Below are positions 36,601-49,700 of a stretch of DNA of 64,000 nt, in pieces. The stretch is from Taenia hydatigena. Lineage: Eukaryota; Platyhelminthes; Cestoda; Cyclophyllidea; Taeniidae. How positions within the stretch are numbered: the stretch's first letter is position 1; every line of letters starts with the position of its first letter. The notes below the pieces were generated by a model. That model did no database searches. It was not told the origin of the DNA and worked only from the letters and a program-made list of their open reading frames with translations. The DNA is taken from assembly GCA_036345935.2 (NCBI GenBank), contig JADWOT020000005.1, positions 372,001 through 436,000 on the forward strand, written 5' to 3'. Both the position numbers and the translations under genes were made by a program.

Positions 36601-39600
36601 GCTAAATTTTTTGCCTTTCTTATTTAGCAATTAAAAATTGCTCCTCTTCAAGGCAAAATCGCATGGTTTTAGATAGCTAAACTCTCCGAAGAATTACGCG
36701 GAACAATATGTGGACATCTCAGCTCTTTTGACATAGCAAGCATTTGCGATGCACTTCCGGAGTAGGATTCGGTTAACCTTTCGAAAACCAACATTCATAC
36801 ATAAGCAAGTGCAATCGGATTGACAAACATGGCTGCCCAGCTCTGCTCTCGCACTCGCAGCCACTGTCCCTCTTAAGGATTAACAATTGCGTTAAACAAC
36901 ATTTTGAACAGATGAAATCGCATCTTCGGCTTTCATCCCTTTCTGTCCCTACGAGCCTTTGACAGGGTGAACTGCGTTCTAATAGAGTCTACAATAAATA
37001 TTAAAGCCTGGCTCCTCCGTACTTGACTCCTTCAATGCTTATGCAGTATTCCATGAGAATAGTAAATTCCACTCGCACTACTGTGGTAGCTGTTAGTGTA
37101 TTGCGTCTTACAAAATCATATTTTGTGTCACCACGAAACTATTTTGAAGGCAGCGAATTTGGGCGGCGGCAAGAAAAAGGAAGATTTAGATTGGTTGATT
37201 ACGACTGCGCTTTCCATGTTTTTGAACTTTCATCGCTCCAGCAACAGTGTTTGAAGGTTAGGGCTGAATTACACGACATAGTGGCGCACTGTTGTCCTGA
37301 ACAGACACTTGGAATCATCATAATTGAAGGCGTAGAATGGTGTCTGCACCAATGAATTGGCAAATGTAGTGCATTTGGGAGGATGTCATCCGGATCGCTA
37401 ATTGCAGGGAATTGTTTCAATAAGCATGTCAAGATGTCATTTGAAGGCGCATGTAAACACGTTTGTTTCAATTAACTGCGATGCCCATGAAGTGCTCGAC
37501 TTTCCCGACTGGTTCTTGCAACTACTTCATAATTAAATTGAAGAAACCACAAACGTTTGTTCTGCTCATTGTGTCACCTTTCCTTCCTCAAGTGATAAGT
37601 CCACTATGCCCAGATCAGGATAATTTTGCAGACATTTGAGCAATAGGCGAAACCCTATTGATGTACCTAATTCTTTTCGAAGACTTTATTGAGCAAAGAT
37701 TCCTTGGGAAGCCTTCTTTGGCAGTATTTATATCAATGCCAAATATGTATCGGTGTGTTTACCGTGGTTTTTAAAAATAATTCGGAAGTAGTGGCTGCAT
37801 TTTATCATCAGTGGAGTAGGATATGATTTTGGATGATAGAATCACAAGTAATTCTGAGTGGCAGCTCACATATTAAAAAGAGCTACATAATTTCAGCTTG
37901 CGCGCACCGACTTTGCAATTTCAATTGCTATACATTTGAAGGTGAACGTTTATCGGGATGTGCTCTCTATGAAATATGATTTACTTCTAATTGTGTGCGC
38001 GTCGGATATCCAGTTTGCTGCCAAGAGGAAAGCACGTTTACGTGGTTAACGATCTTCTAGTGACATTTGGGCATCGTTACTTTTGCATGATCCATAAATG
38101 TAGCCAATCAAAATTTCAACTTGATTACGACTGCAGAGCACCTGTCGTAGATACCACGTAACAAGCACTGATAACTTCCAACTTGAACAGCACTTGGCAA
38201 AAGATAAGTCTATCACTACACAGCGTAATTAGCTTGGCTCAGCCCAAAACTTGCTCTGGTTGGTTTTAAAGTGAGTAGACATACGCTTGAGAGGGATGAA
38301 CATCAGCAAAAGCTGTTTTTGGTGGGTAGTGATACGTTTATCATATACATCAATTAACAGGTACTCTCCCTCTCCTCGGAACCAACAAAACCCTTTGAAT
38401 CCCACCCCGTAGTTAGGTCTTTCAGACTGACTCGTAAAGAACCAGTCGAACGCAACAACTTTACATCGCGAGGACTCGAGTCAAGCATCTACATTTGATA
38501 TTTTTCATAGTTCCTGAACTTGGCTAGGAGGTCTAATTCTCTCGTAATTTTTGATAGGTGTGTGACAAAGAAAGTCCGACACTCGCCGTTACACAGCACA
38601 GGCTGCTTAGTTCATTATGGACCAAATGGTTGAACAGTGTTCCTGCTAGACAATGCTTGGTCACTTCTTCTGCCGCAAGTGCAAAAAACCTGTAATGCTG
38701 ACCGCGTAAGATGGAAGAACCGCCACTATTTATACAATTATTTATGACCGCAATTCTTTGGTTAGTGATTAGCACATTAGTGTATTTTTCTAGAAAGTGC
38801 TTCCCTTTCGTGAAGAAGGAAATAATTGCTCACTGAGGTTCCTATCCCTTACGAGCTCCTGCTCCTAATTGTAATCGTAATGCCTGCTTGTATCACAGTG
38901 TACACTAAACGACTTTACTGTGCTTAAAGCTCTATGGTAACAGCTAGATGGAGGCTTCACTATACTGCCAACAGGCAGTTGAAAGGCCAGTAGGCTAGGA
39001 TAACATTAGGCATCGATAAGAAGGACCGCAGGTGCACAAGCAGATGTCATTAGAAGCCATTCAACAATATGACCTCCTACCATAACATCCATTTCATCTG
39101 ACTAATTTGTTCAGCATATTATTCAATTCTGCCAAGTTGCTCGATGGTGGTACTAGCCATCACACCGATTTAAAGGTACAGCAACATAGCGACATTTTGG
39201 ACCAATTAGCGAAGTAAAAGACACCATGAGGACATTCAATCTGCATTCAGCCTTCCTACTCCCCTGCCCTCTTCACATATATGGCCCTGTACAAAGTAAT
39301 TTGGAGAATCTTGTCTTCTCCCCCCCAAACATTCCTCCTCACACCAGCTCACCCAACCACCTACAAGTTAAGCTTTCGGCATCTTTAAAGTCCTTCTCGG
39401 GGCTAAGAAGTAGTGCTTTTCTACTTCTTAACAATTCGCTACATACTTAACAGTTGATTTGGAGCACCAAATAGAGTCTGCGCTTTGAAGTGCACCCACC
39501 ATCTGTGCCATTAAACTGCAACCCAACAGTTCCGTATCAGACGAATTTACTTTTGACAAAAGTAAGTGTTCAGTCCACAAGTAGCGTTGTGAAGCCCTAT

Positions 39601-40909
39601 ATTTTTGCGAGTCTTTTTTAATGATTGAATGCCAAGTAAGGATAGTGTGACCGCTGCAATTTTGAGCCAATGGCAAGGCCCTCTACTGATAGCAGATGGT
39701 AAAATGATTTTGCAGGCGTGTCTGCTGCCTTTGCTTATTGTACGCGCTGTGTTAGCTTTGTGTTTGCGTCAAGGAATTATGTGGAGGGCAAGGGTGACCT
39801 CACTTGTCTGTTGTAAAGCCACACTGTTTGCAATCTACAACAGTTGGCGTCCTTTAGAAGGAGAGGTTATTCCACTAGTCTTAGATTTGGAATGACCAAA
39901 GATTTAATAGCAAAGAACATACAGTCACACAAACTACCGCCTTGGATGGCTCTGCCAGCAGTGTGGAGGTTGATGCATGTAACATTGACGAGACCCACTA
40001 CCTATTTACTGCTTCAGCTAGTTTAAAGACGTAGCTATCAAAATGAGGAAAGGAACAATAAATGCACTGACAATGGCATTAATATTCTCAAAAGACATTG
40101 GTTGGACCTTCAATGTCACCGCCTCATTTGAAAATAGGCAGGTTCTTTTAATTGCTTGCATTTAAAGTCCCATTACTATGAAACTAAAGTAGTGGTCTGT
40201 TGACCCATGACATGTGGCGGCTTCTTAAGAGCCAACGAGGAAGATCAACACAGAAGTACAAATCTGCATAACGTTGAAATATGGGGTCAAAGCAAAGCTT
40301 TTACAAGAATCGCATAAGAGAGACCCAGTGGATGTTCAAAATTAGTCAGAAAAGGCGGCGACCCCATCAGATAATAATCTACTTGAAACAAACAAGAATT
40401 TGTGGAATTTAAGACCAAAATATAAGTATAAATGAATGGAGCCCAAAACGTACTTAGGAATCAATTTAATAAAGCGCAAAATATTTGTTGTGTCATCTGA
40501 GGTTATTTAAGTTTAAAAGCATCCACAAATATGTGAACATAAAAGAAGAGAAATATATATTTCTTCCTTTAGAGCAGAAAAGAAGCATATTAAGCATTCA
40601 AAATCACCAATTGAGCATCAGGAAAACAGGCTGAAGTAAAAGAAGAAGAATAACCTCCGATTCCCTCCAAACAAAGTTTAAAGAAATGGGTAGTACATGC
40701 TTAATTTTGGCAAAAACAAAAATTGAAAGACAGGTTGAAGAACTTTATTTGCGGGAAATAAGGCAGCAAAGTAATGCGCATATTTATGTAAAACTGCGAA
40801 AAACTCAATAAGAGGGTAATAACATAACGAATTTCACAAGTACATAAAAAATGCAAAAATGCCGAACACACAGGATGGATATGCACGGCACGCGATTGAT
40901 AGATCACAT
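30661..40909. other. Long gene-poor tract
   Basis: Some 10 kb with no supported gene. At 32925-33010 an AAGAAGAAGAATG block and the 70 bases after it resemble 29606-29690 (unit 2), a possible third fragment. The 147-codon frame at 33572-34015 begins at TTG, has no recognisable domain and no repeat support. There is an A10 run at 35334-35343 and a 10-bp perfect hairpin at 39404-39430. Confidence 0.45.
39404..39430. repeat. Hairpin, 10-bp perfect stem
   Basis: TAAGAAGTAG and CTACTTCTTA are exact reverse complements separated by TGCTTTT. With its T-rich loop and flanks it might fold in RNA, but no transcript is evident. Confidence 0.5.
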
Positions 40910-40985
40910 TATTCATTTGTTCCTGTTTACTCCCCACTTAACATTATTCTCCTCCTTTTCAATCATCCGCTTTCTTCCCTACTCA
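40910..40985 (+). repeat. C+T-rich repeat block, copy 1
   Basis: Shares TTCATTTGTTC, TACTCCCCAC, AACATTA, CTCCTC and TCATC..CTT with 51078-51152. It lies upstream of the 41199-41336 repeat here, but the equivalent block lies downstream of the partner at 50.7 kb. Confidence 0.5.
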
Positions 40986-41198
40986 GTTGTGCGTCTTTAC
41001 AGCCATGCGACTTCTCATCACGCATCGCCTTAACAACCAATGAAGCCATCACCATGGCCTTCATCTCATCTAAACAAATAAGTGATCAATATGAATAGCT
41101 TTCATGCTTTAGCCTTTTGGTGAGCCCACAAACTGCAATGCAAATCGTGCACGTTATGCATGTGTGTGGGCATGCGACTAGAAAATGCACCCAAATAG

Positions 41199-41385
41199 TT
41201 CAGTGTGGGTGATTGTGTCAACGTAATTGTGACCCTACAACTGGCAGGATTGAATCGCAGGCGAAAAGGCCAGCATTCATTTGTTGTGATTATCCAGTGG
41301 AGAGCTATTTTAGTAATAGGGAAGAAAGGGTGAGCGTTTGGTTATCAAAACCTAGACAGCGCACGCTATCTGAAATTTTTAACGC
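41199..41385 (+). repeat. Dispersed repeat, copy 1
   Basis: Bases 41199-41336 match 50668-50808 at about 85% (shared GATTGTGTCAA, GGCAGGATTGA, CGAAAAGGCCAGC). Bases 41342-41385 match 45120-45165 with 7 mismatches in 44. A frame is open in both 41.2 and 50.7 kb copies (shared GRIESQ, KRPA, ICCDY), but the differences are spread evenly over codon positions, so there is no sign that it was kept as protein. Confidence 0.65.
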
Positions 41386-44300
41386 AAGGCATGTAAGTAG
41401 GCTCTCGCTTCTAATGGCTCCTATCTGTTAAGCTTCCTGCCTTTAAAACATGTGACAATCAAAGTGCACAAATATTTAATGCTTTTGGCTAGAAATTGTG
41501 TTGCATTATGCTCGAATTGAAAACGGTTTACTAAGTCATCATCGATGGTGTTGGCTAACCAAGTAAGCCAAGGGGGAGCAGGGCTGCAACTAAGCGAACA
41601 AGCGTATTTAAGGCTTTGCGATTTAAAATCGGCCACTAATATTTTCGATAGTAAGGAATGATGCCATGTGTTAAGGTGGAAAGCGGAGACATGATATGTC
41701 TTCTACTGCAATCGCCTCTAGATAAGTAACTGGCACTCGTGCGAGAGAAAATGCAAAGCTAATTAAAATTACAAGGGTGAGATGCTGGAGTCGCAGCCTT
41801 GGGTCTTTGTGTAGGTCTTTGTGACACTACCACATGAAACGTTGGCAATATCAGGATTTGTCATAACACAAACTGAAGCGAGGAAACAGGCTACCCATGA
41901 CCATTGTCCCTCAACTCCCGAATCCGTTGCTGCTTGGACAGAATAGCAGAACCAATCGACCTCAGTGGAGAAGATGCCAGCGAATGACTCCAGTTTATAA
42001 ACAAGTTAGCGATCTGCGATATGTTAAGTCAAACTATTCTTCTGTCATTGAAGAGAGCATTTGAATTCGCGTGTGTCTGATGGAGAGCTAAGCATAAATG
42101 GCAACCTTTATATTTGAATCTTCTCTACAACTTGACGAAAAGCCGGTCAGTACAGTCTTTCAAAATCAAATAAGAATGGTCTTTGTTGCAACGCATTTTT
42201 CAGGTCGGGTCAAAGTTTGCAGTCCACTCAAGCAGCAATAGCAGCAAGACATCAATGCATTGTTGGATGGGAGATGTATTAGTGGGATCCCTCGAGATGG
42301 CGAAATCAATACTGACAAAACAGGCTGAAATTTCGCCAATGGGTGAGAAACAGTCATCCAAACTAGATATTGCTTCTTCCTTTCACGAGGCACATTGACA
42401 CCTCTCTTCAGTGCTGCCTTCATTTCTCTAGTTAAATCTCACTTTCTCATCAGCTGCCAGATTATACAAATTAAAATAAAAAAAGGATGGAAATGCGATG
42501 GCTGGGTAGAGGACGCTGCCCGTCCAACACCGTTCCACACTGTTAGTTACCTGGCAACGCAGATGACGAATCTGAAGTATTGATGGCTTTACATATCAGT
42601 ACACCAGGAGAGAAATCAGAGAACAAGTATACAAAGCCGAGGCTGGACTAGTGAATCAGAATAGCCACAACAAAGCCAATTTTGACCTGTCTTGCTGCTC
42701 CTATTTCCAGTTGATGACAACGGCTTTTTGATATACCCAACACAAGCCCAACCCCGAAATGCCGTAAAGAGGAATGCTCTGCAAACTAGTAGTACAGTAG
42801 TTATTTGTCAACCGAAATTTCTCAGGTCAAGAGAAACGACATCTCTACTGGTTTTTTGTCCAGGGCTATTGTCCCCTCTTTAATCAGGAGTAACTTATGC
42901 CTGCTATGATTTTAATTTGTCAGCAGTTCATCCAATCAGTTAAATTAACTTAGACCGGCAACTATTTATATTTAAATCAAGGGCTTGTGGAATACCAGTC
43001 ATTGTGCTGCATTCTGTTTCTTCAATTCGTGTATTGTGTAAATGAGGCCGCATTCAGAGCACGTGTTAATGGATGTCTGCCACTTTAAAAACAGTACCCA
43101 TTTACCAATATGGACACCTTAGCAAATAGGGACATCCGTTTGTGGCAATGCAAGGTCGCCGTTACCTCACTATCTAGGCATGGAACTCGCCACGAGTCAA
43201 GCTCTCAACTGCGTTAGCACTATTTGGTCTTTATGGTACATTCACGCTTCAGCCTATGAACGCACACTAAATTCGAAAGAATAATATGATGAAAAAGGAG
43301 GGCACATACTGCTAAAATGAAGCAGGACTGGGATACGGTAGCATATTTAGTAATGCTCCATACAGCGGCCGATGTTGAATGGCATTGGTGGGCATGTCTC
43401 GCGTCATCACGATTGAATTCTTCCCCATCATCCAGTGTGAAGCTCGATCAGTGGAACATGTTGCGGGGTCTATGGTGGTGCCATGCTTATTGTTTAGAGA
43501 AACAGGATTAACTTAATTCGAGACATGGCATTAGGATGTATTTGGTTCCCCGCCTCTTCAATTTGGCCAAATATGTGGCACCATAGTGTATGGTGATGAG
43601 AACCAAAGTAGACATTCGGCCGATTCCGGTGTTATTTCGACAAGAAAATAAGATGTAGTCTTAAATTCTGCTGCGCCTCATTGCGCTTGATGCAACGTAG
43701 TGGCGAGAATATTGATTGAAGTGGGAAGTACAAGGTCAGAAGGGAAAAACTACGTCAACTCTAAGCCATTGCCATGAGCAGGGGGGAGGCTTCTTGCAAA
43801 AGAAAGTGTCGCCATTCCTAATCCTACGCTAATGTCAGCGGAAAATTTATTTAGGATGACGAAAAGGACATGTATGCAGAAGGCGTCGAATTTGAAGAAG
43901 GCTGAAAGGTCATTTTACTCGTGAATCACCACGTGTCCTTCCAAATGAGGATGAAAAGCCGCAATCCATATTGGCCCATTTTAGTGCTTTGCAAACACAG
44001 GCTCCCCTCTGGGACGCTTTCGTAAATATTATTTTATACTTTGGCATTTATCCATGCAAATAGCTCTAATTTAGTAACCATCTTGCATAATGTCATCCAT
44101 TGTAGTAAAAGTTCTGGTGCAGCCGAAAAAGAACGCAGCTTTTACATGTTGACTAGAAACCCTAAAAGCACCACAAAATGAACGAAAGAGGTGCATTTTA
44201 GGTATTTGCGTTTTTCCATTATAGCTGACGAGAATTTCTTTCGATATAAAGTGCATGTACTTTGACGGACCGAGTTTGAGTGCCGATATTACCGCATAAG

Positions 44301-45119
44301 ATTACTGCTGCATTTCTGGAATTCGCATGAACATTAGATAAACATTACTAAAGTTTCAAATCCGCAATCACACAAATGCTTGCACAAGCACCTGCTAAGC
44401 ACGTGCTTAGGCACGATAACCCACTTTTCCGTTGCACTTAAGTTCACTCTAATATATATTGCCTCTGCATACCAAATATTGAGTGCTGCCACTGAAAAAT
44501 TAAAGGATGCGCAATCATTATTAAAAAAAAGTGTACACGATTACAGTTTTTGGAACGACATGGTAGGAATACAAGATCCATCATGGAGCATGATAGTAAC
44601 TCGGGAAAACGTCTGGCTAGTTCATTACAAATTACGTGTTTACGCACTTAAATTCGTGGCAAAATCGTGACAATGACAGTCGCACTTGAGGAGATGACCA
44701 ACCACCCGAACAAATCAATTTTTCGTTCATCATCTAAACTAGTAATTTGTTGCAAAGATCCTAATAAGTATCTATGCACAAGTAGTATAAAGCGTACACC
44801 CACCACACTTTTGGCGGGATGAATTGTGGCAGTTATTTGCATTTTTATCAAAAATATAATGTAGTGCACTTAGCGACAATGACGCCTAGTTTACGCATCA
44901 CCCTGAATTCGTCCAAACGAAGTTTGAGTAATGCTAGAACGACGCCGCACCGTCCAGAGGCCGACGCTTAAATGGGTGCCTGATTCATGCAGCAACTTAA
45001 ATCAGAATTTCGCCGACATGTTCTTACCCCTTGCATTCCCTAAGTGCCGAAATCAGACCAGCGTTTGATTTCTCATTTAGCTAAGGGGACATATTGCCGG
45101 AGGGCACTGTTGCGTTTCA
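41386..45119. other. No recognisable gene
   Basis: Short frames only, including 44380-44670 (96 codons, no known motif). A 16-bp perfect palindrome with a CACGTG core lies at 44395-44410. Confidence 0.45.
44395..44410. promoter_or_regulatory. 16-bp palindrome containing an E-box
   Basis: CTAAGCACGTGCTTAG is perfectly self-complementary with CACGTG at its centre, the canonical site for bHLH-type factors. Context gives no promoter, so function is unproven. Confidence 0.3.
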
Positions 45120-45165
45120 TTATCAAAAGCCAGAGAGCACACGCTATCTGGTATTTTCAACGCTG
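45120..45165 (+). repeat. Dispersed repeat, short fragment
   Basis: Matches 41342-41385 (7 mismatches in 44 aligned bases). It holds only the right part of that repeat; the part shared with 50.7 kb is not clear here. Confidence 0.5.
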
Positions 45166-46336
45166 AAGTCTCAAAAATGCTCATCAATAAACTTCTGTGC
45201 GTACTAAAGCAGATCAGAGTACAAACAACAAACTTTTGCTTACTTTGCAAACTACAGCGATCAACGCTCATACAAGAGCTCAGTTTAGCCATTGAATGCG
45301 CTTACCTAAGCAGTAGATATTGCTGCGGTAAAGTCGGCCAACAATGATCGAGCCAGATTCTTTCTTTTCCCGCTAAGTGAATACCATGGGAATTTGACTC
45401 TAGGTTACCGCGTCATCGGACATTCATGGTCCTATTTGTCCACCACACTTGCAAGAATGGATAGAAAGTCGCTAGCCCTCCTGCCTAGATTAATGAGGTT
45501 TACTAATTGATCGGCTGCAACCTATGCACACGGAGAATGAAACCAAGAAGTGCAACTATTACCGGTCGCATGACGTGAGTTAGTGCATGTTGCACATTCA
45601 TCCGGAAGCAGGGACTTATGAAGGAGAAGGTGAGGTTATTGAGAGCGCAAAAGGCAAAAACGAAGAAGAGGCAGGCCATTGTTTCACTTCCTCAGCAGAG
45701 TGATAGCCAAAGCAGTAGCACCGCCAAACATGTGGCGGCAGACATTCACTAGTTGATCACTTAAGCAGGTTAAATTAGTCACCGCTAAATAGTACAACAC
45801 TGCAAGTTGGTGGGAACAGGAAACTGCATAGTCAGCCGCTCTGCACTTCCGAAATTCGCAACATCTTCACACATAGGATCACGATGGGGTGAAGAAAGGA
45901 GTCAACGTGAGCCATCTTTGGAATGAGGTGGAGAACTATTAGTTCAGATTCATCCAGCCAAATGAATACCACATTAGTTCCTGTAACTTGTTCAGTCTTG
46001 CTTAATTTCGACTACCTTGCTCAAGATTTTAAGGAATGTGTACCATCGCTTCATGTACGAACCACTAAATAGACGGGGTAAAAATATTCTGACTTACCCA
46101 CATTCAGGCCTCAAAGCTACTCTCCGTCAAAGGTACGCTATATTCATACGTGGATCCTTTTGTTTACCTCAATAAGTGATGCAAATCAAAGGTTGTGCTT
46201 ATTGACTCAACTGGAAAAAGACCATGGTGGATGTGGCAGTATTTTCGCCCATTCTAATTTGCTAATGCACCCCGTACATCCAAGGGGGAAACCCAAAGAG
46301 AAGACTCGAGTAGGTTGAAGTACAGGTGTCTAATCA
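45166..46336. other. No recognisable gene
   Basis: Nothing supported on either strand. Confidence 0.4.
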
Positions 46337-46342
46337 TTTATT
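46337..46342 (-). terminator. Possible polyadenylation signal, minus strand
   Basis: AATAAA on the minus strand, overlapping the end of a minus-strand frame that closes at 46334. Together with the TATA-like motif at 46735-46743 it brackets the 42-bp repeat region. Such hexamers are common by chance in AT-rich DNA. Confidence 0.2.
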
Positions 46343-46348
46343 AATTAG

Positions 46349-46747
46349 ATGCAAGCGATAATCAGGAATAGAGGCATTCGTAGCGCGTTCAAAGCGAGAG
46401 GGGTGTGGAGGAGGGCTTGTGCACTGTCGACTAGCATCAGTGTAAGCACAACCTCGGCCATGTTCGCTGTTTACCAACATTGCTGCGACCATGCCCACGG
46501 CTGCGCACACGGCGAACACCATTGCGGCTTCTGCTCGCACGGCCACGCACACGGCGACCATCATTGCGGCTTCTCCACAGACCACAATGCCCACTTCTGC
46601 CCACATTGTGAACCCTTCGCAACCTCACTCCACGGTGCCCACTTCCACGGATACGGGCATGGCCAACTTCCCCACTCCATTTCTTTGGCTGTCTCCGCTT
46701 TCTTTGAAACTGACTTGCGTGCTCTGGGGCATCACCTTATATACTAG
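46349..46747 (+). CDS. Candidate His/Cys-rich ORF over a 42-bp minisatellite
   Basis: 132 codons from an ATG. Residues from about 45 to 112 contain 19 His and 8 Cys with many Gly, in motifs such as HAHG, HHCGF and FCPHC. A 42-bp tandem repeat (46496-46537, 46538-46579 and a degenerate third at 46580-46621) gives a 14-residue period, and the first two units differ by C/H, E/D, C/S and S/T. Such composition would bind Zn, Cu or Ni. It is seen in several unrelated metal-binding and eggshell-type proteins, so no family can be named. There is no signal peptide. Caution: the other plus frame and minus frames are also open here, and TATA and AATAAA motifs favour the minus strand. Confidence 0.3.
   Translation: MQAIIRNRGIRSAFKARGVWRRACALSTSISVSTTSAMFAVYQHCCDHAHGCAHGEHHCGFCSHGHAHGDHHCGFSTDHNAHFCPHCEPFATSLHGAHFHGYGHGQLPHSISLAVSAFFETDLRALGHHLIY
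46496..46621. repeat. 42-bp tandem repeat, about 3 units
   Basis: Units start CACGGCTGC, CACGGCCAC and GACCACAAT; the first two share 36 of 42 bases. The region is GC-rich against its surroundings. A period divisible by three keeps all frames in phase across units. Confidence 0.7.
46735..46743 (-). promoter_or_regulatory. TATA-like box, minus strand
   Basis: TATATAAGG on the minus strand. Start of transcription would be expected about 30 bases on, near 46705, ahead of the minus-strand ATGs near 46670 and at 46606. Confidence 0.25.
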
Positions 46748-49700
46748 TCGCCTCGTCTCCAATTGTTCCACGTGACCCTCGTGCTTACTGTCCTTTTAGC
46801 TCCATACTCGTGCTCGCAGATCTCCAACGTTGCTCTCGTGATTCCAGCCCTTTTGGGTGGTGGTTTAAGTGATGTCTGGCCTGCGAATCGTAAGTGACTG
46901 ACCAAGCCTATACGCCCTAGTTGGTGAGAAATCAGGCAAAGGCTTCCATAAAATAGTGACTGCCTTTGTTGATGTACAAGTCTCAGGGTACGGACTAGCA
47001 CCGAACTGTACCGAACCACTGAACCCGCTTCATGTATGTTCCGATGGGAATCACGTTAAAAGGAAGTAACCCATTAGCGTCAAATGCTTTCTCAGCTGTG
47101 GGCAATTTGTCTTCCCAACAAGTGTGCAAGGATTAAGCTTCATAACTCTCACTGCGTGACGATGCAATAGCTAATCTTATAAGTGTGACCGTAAGCACAA
47201 CGGCTTTGGCTTTCTTTTCGGCTACATCACTTACTGACCACACTCACGGCCTCTTAGACATTTCTCCCAATGGTGTAATTCCTTGTTCCCAATAACGGAG
47301 TTTACAACATTTTTCGCTTTCGTTTGGTGCGTGCAAACCATACGCTGAGATCGCGCATAATTCCGATGCAGCCTTTGTCCAAATTTACCTTTCTAACTGA
47401 ATTTTGACCCTTTAATCACCTATAAATCGACAATAATTAAAATGCTACAACCTGGTGCAATGAGTCCTTAACAATGTTGCGACAAACAATCACAATACAA
47501 AATAGGAGAGAACCCCACATCTTTGTAAAACTGGCTGTGCAGCTGCTCGACAAGTAGAGAAGAACCTCCGCAGACTAACGAACAAGCCAATTTATATGTT
47601 CCGCTTAAGGAAATGTCATTCTTTCTTGACTCAATGTTAATGTTGTTGAGGTAATGCGGTAGGCACAAATGGTTGTGGTGAACAAAACGATGGCTATAAT
47701 CATTTTGTTTCTAAAACGCTAAGTTCTTAGTGCAATGACTGTCTTATCTTGCAGTAAATCTTTACTGATTATGGCTAAATTTCGTTATTTTTTGTTCTGT
47801 AATAATGTTAGCTAAATTGAATTTCGTTTCTTTTCTGTTATGTACCCAACCAATGATCTGTATGTAAATTTATTGCCAATGTTTGCAATGGGCACTGATG
47901 GCCTAGATTAAAACGGCTCGACACGAAATGACTTGAAATTTTGCGCGCGAATATGCGTGCTGATTGAGAAATGCATAAAGATTCTTTGATTTATTAAGCC
48001 CTAATATCCATCGCAGGGTGCATCTCCTCTGGGGTCACCATGTAATTCAGTCCTTGTAGAGTGCATTAATGGGTAAGGGTTGCAATCACTTTTGGTGGGC
48101 AGTCAATTGGGAATCTATTTTGAGTTATCACCTTGCATTAAGTTGTTGCAGGTAATTTTAATACAGTTAGTAGTCTACTAAATATGTCTATTTCCTATAA
48201 TCCTATTGAAAGCTGTGCTTTAGATGGTATTTTATCACCTACAGCAAGTATAAATCTTGCTTAACGTGTTCAACTCAAAAATAATTCAATATACTGTCTG
48301 TCCAGTCAAGATAATGCGACAACAATGAAATAGGAACGAGTTTGTGCCAGCGATCAGTGTTTCCTTTGCAATATATGCACATGTGCAACGGAAGGGGCCG
48401 CACGGACGTTGGTGACTGATGTGCAGTTTAATCACAAATGGAAGGTAAATATATTTTAGACGCAAACGTATTTCAAAATAGAGCGCGCTACTGGGCTGCA
48501 TAAACCACAAAAAATGCCTCCGTGTGTCTGTGCATAGAATAATAGGGTAATGAGCATATCGGTTCCAAAGCAAAAATATTTAAGTGCTTCTTCGCACAAT
48601 AGTTTGCCTGTAAACCCTGATTTCATGCGCTGTGTTCGTTGAAGCAAAGTTATCTACAGCTCCTCCTTTTTCGCCTTAAGAATTTTGTTTAGGCAGGAAC
48701 ATCCATTTTGCGTGTTGTTCAACGTTTCTCAGTATGCGGTTGACATTAATCGTCAAATTGCTGTTTCATTTATCCAATCCCTAAAGAAAAGACTGCTGTC
48801 ATCAAGGTCGGTCTACTGCTAGCATTAAAATGGTTCTCATGTACACAATTTGAGATATACAGAGCTCTCTTATTTAGGCAAGGTAAGTTACCGACTTGTT
48901 GCAGTTCGTAGAACTCCAACTAAGCATTACAGCTTTGAATGATAACTCACCTTTACTAGTTTTGCCGGCATCAACTAATGTATTATAGCCTGAGTAGAAA
49001 AGCTAACCCCGGCCTTGGGAGTGCCAAATCTAGGTGCTATAAAATCAGGTTTACATAGAGGTGTAGAAAGAACACTACTTTTGCCTGGTCAGCAGCATGT
49101 CTCAAAAGTATGTGGGTTGAGTAGGGCTCCTAAAGTTTGTAAGGTCATGGCAGAGCATGCTAAAAGGAAAAAAATGACCTGCATGCAGCATTTGTTTGTC
49201 AGGGTGAGAATGAACCCTGTAATGATCACTACCACAGAAACCAAGAAGTAGGGTTGGAAAAATTATGCCCTCATTGCCTGTAGTGTGTGTTTAATCAGTC
49301 AGCTATCCACACACTAGTGTCCGTTAAAAGGAGGAATGACCTTCCGACTGGTCGCCGTTTTACCCATTGCTGTTACGATGAATGGCCATGATCTTGCGCT
49401 GATTACTACCTCCTCGTTATGGCTTTAGCTCCCTTATGAGTTGAGCAAAGCCATGTTACTTCAAACCAGAGGTTCAAAAACTTTGCGGCGTAGAGGGTTA
49501 TTGTTGACTGACATGGCATCAAAATTTTTGAGGCAGGCATCAGTACCCAATACCGTCATTATACTTGGAAAAAAGGTATGCAGACAGCTGTAGGGTTAAA
49601 TTGCATGTCACAATCTGCGAAGTTACCGCGTGGCAGATTGTCAAATAAATGAGGCTATAGCTGCAGTAATCTAATAAAGAAATATCAATCAAGACAAAAG

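Noticed and set aside
41199..41400. Protein-coding origin of the 41- and 50.7-kb repeat
   Set aside because: A frame is shared, but base differences are spread evenly over the three codon positions, as expected for neutral DNA.
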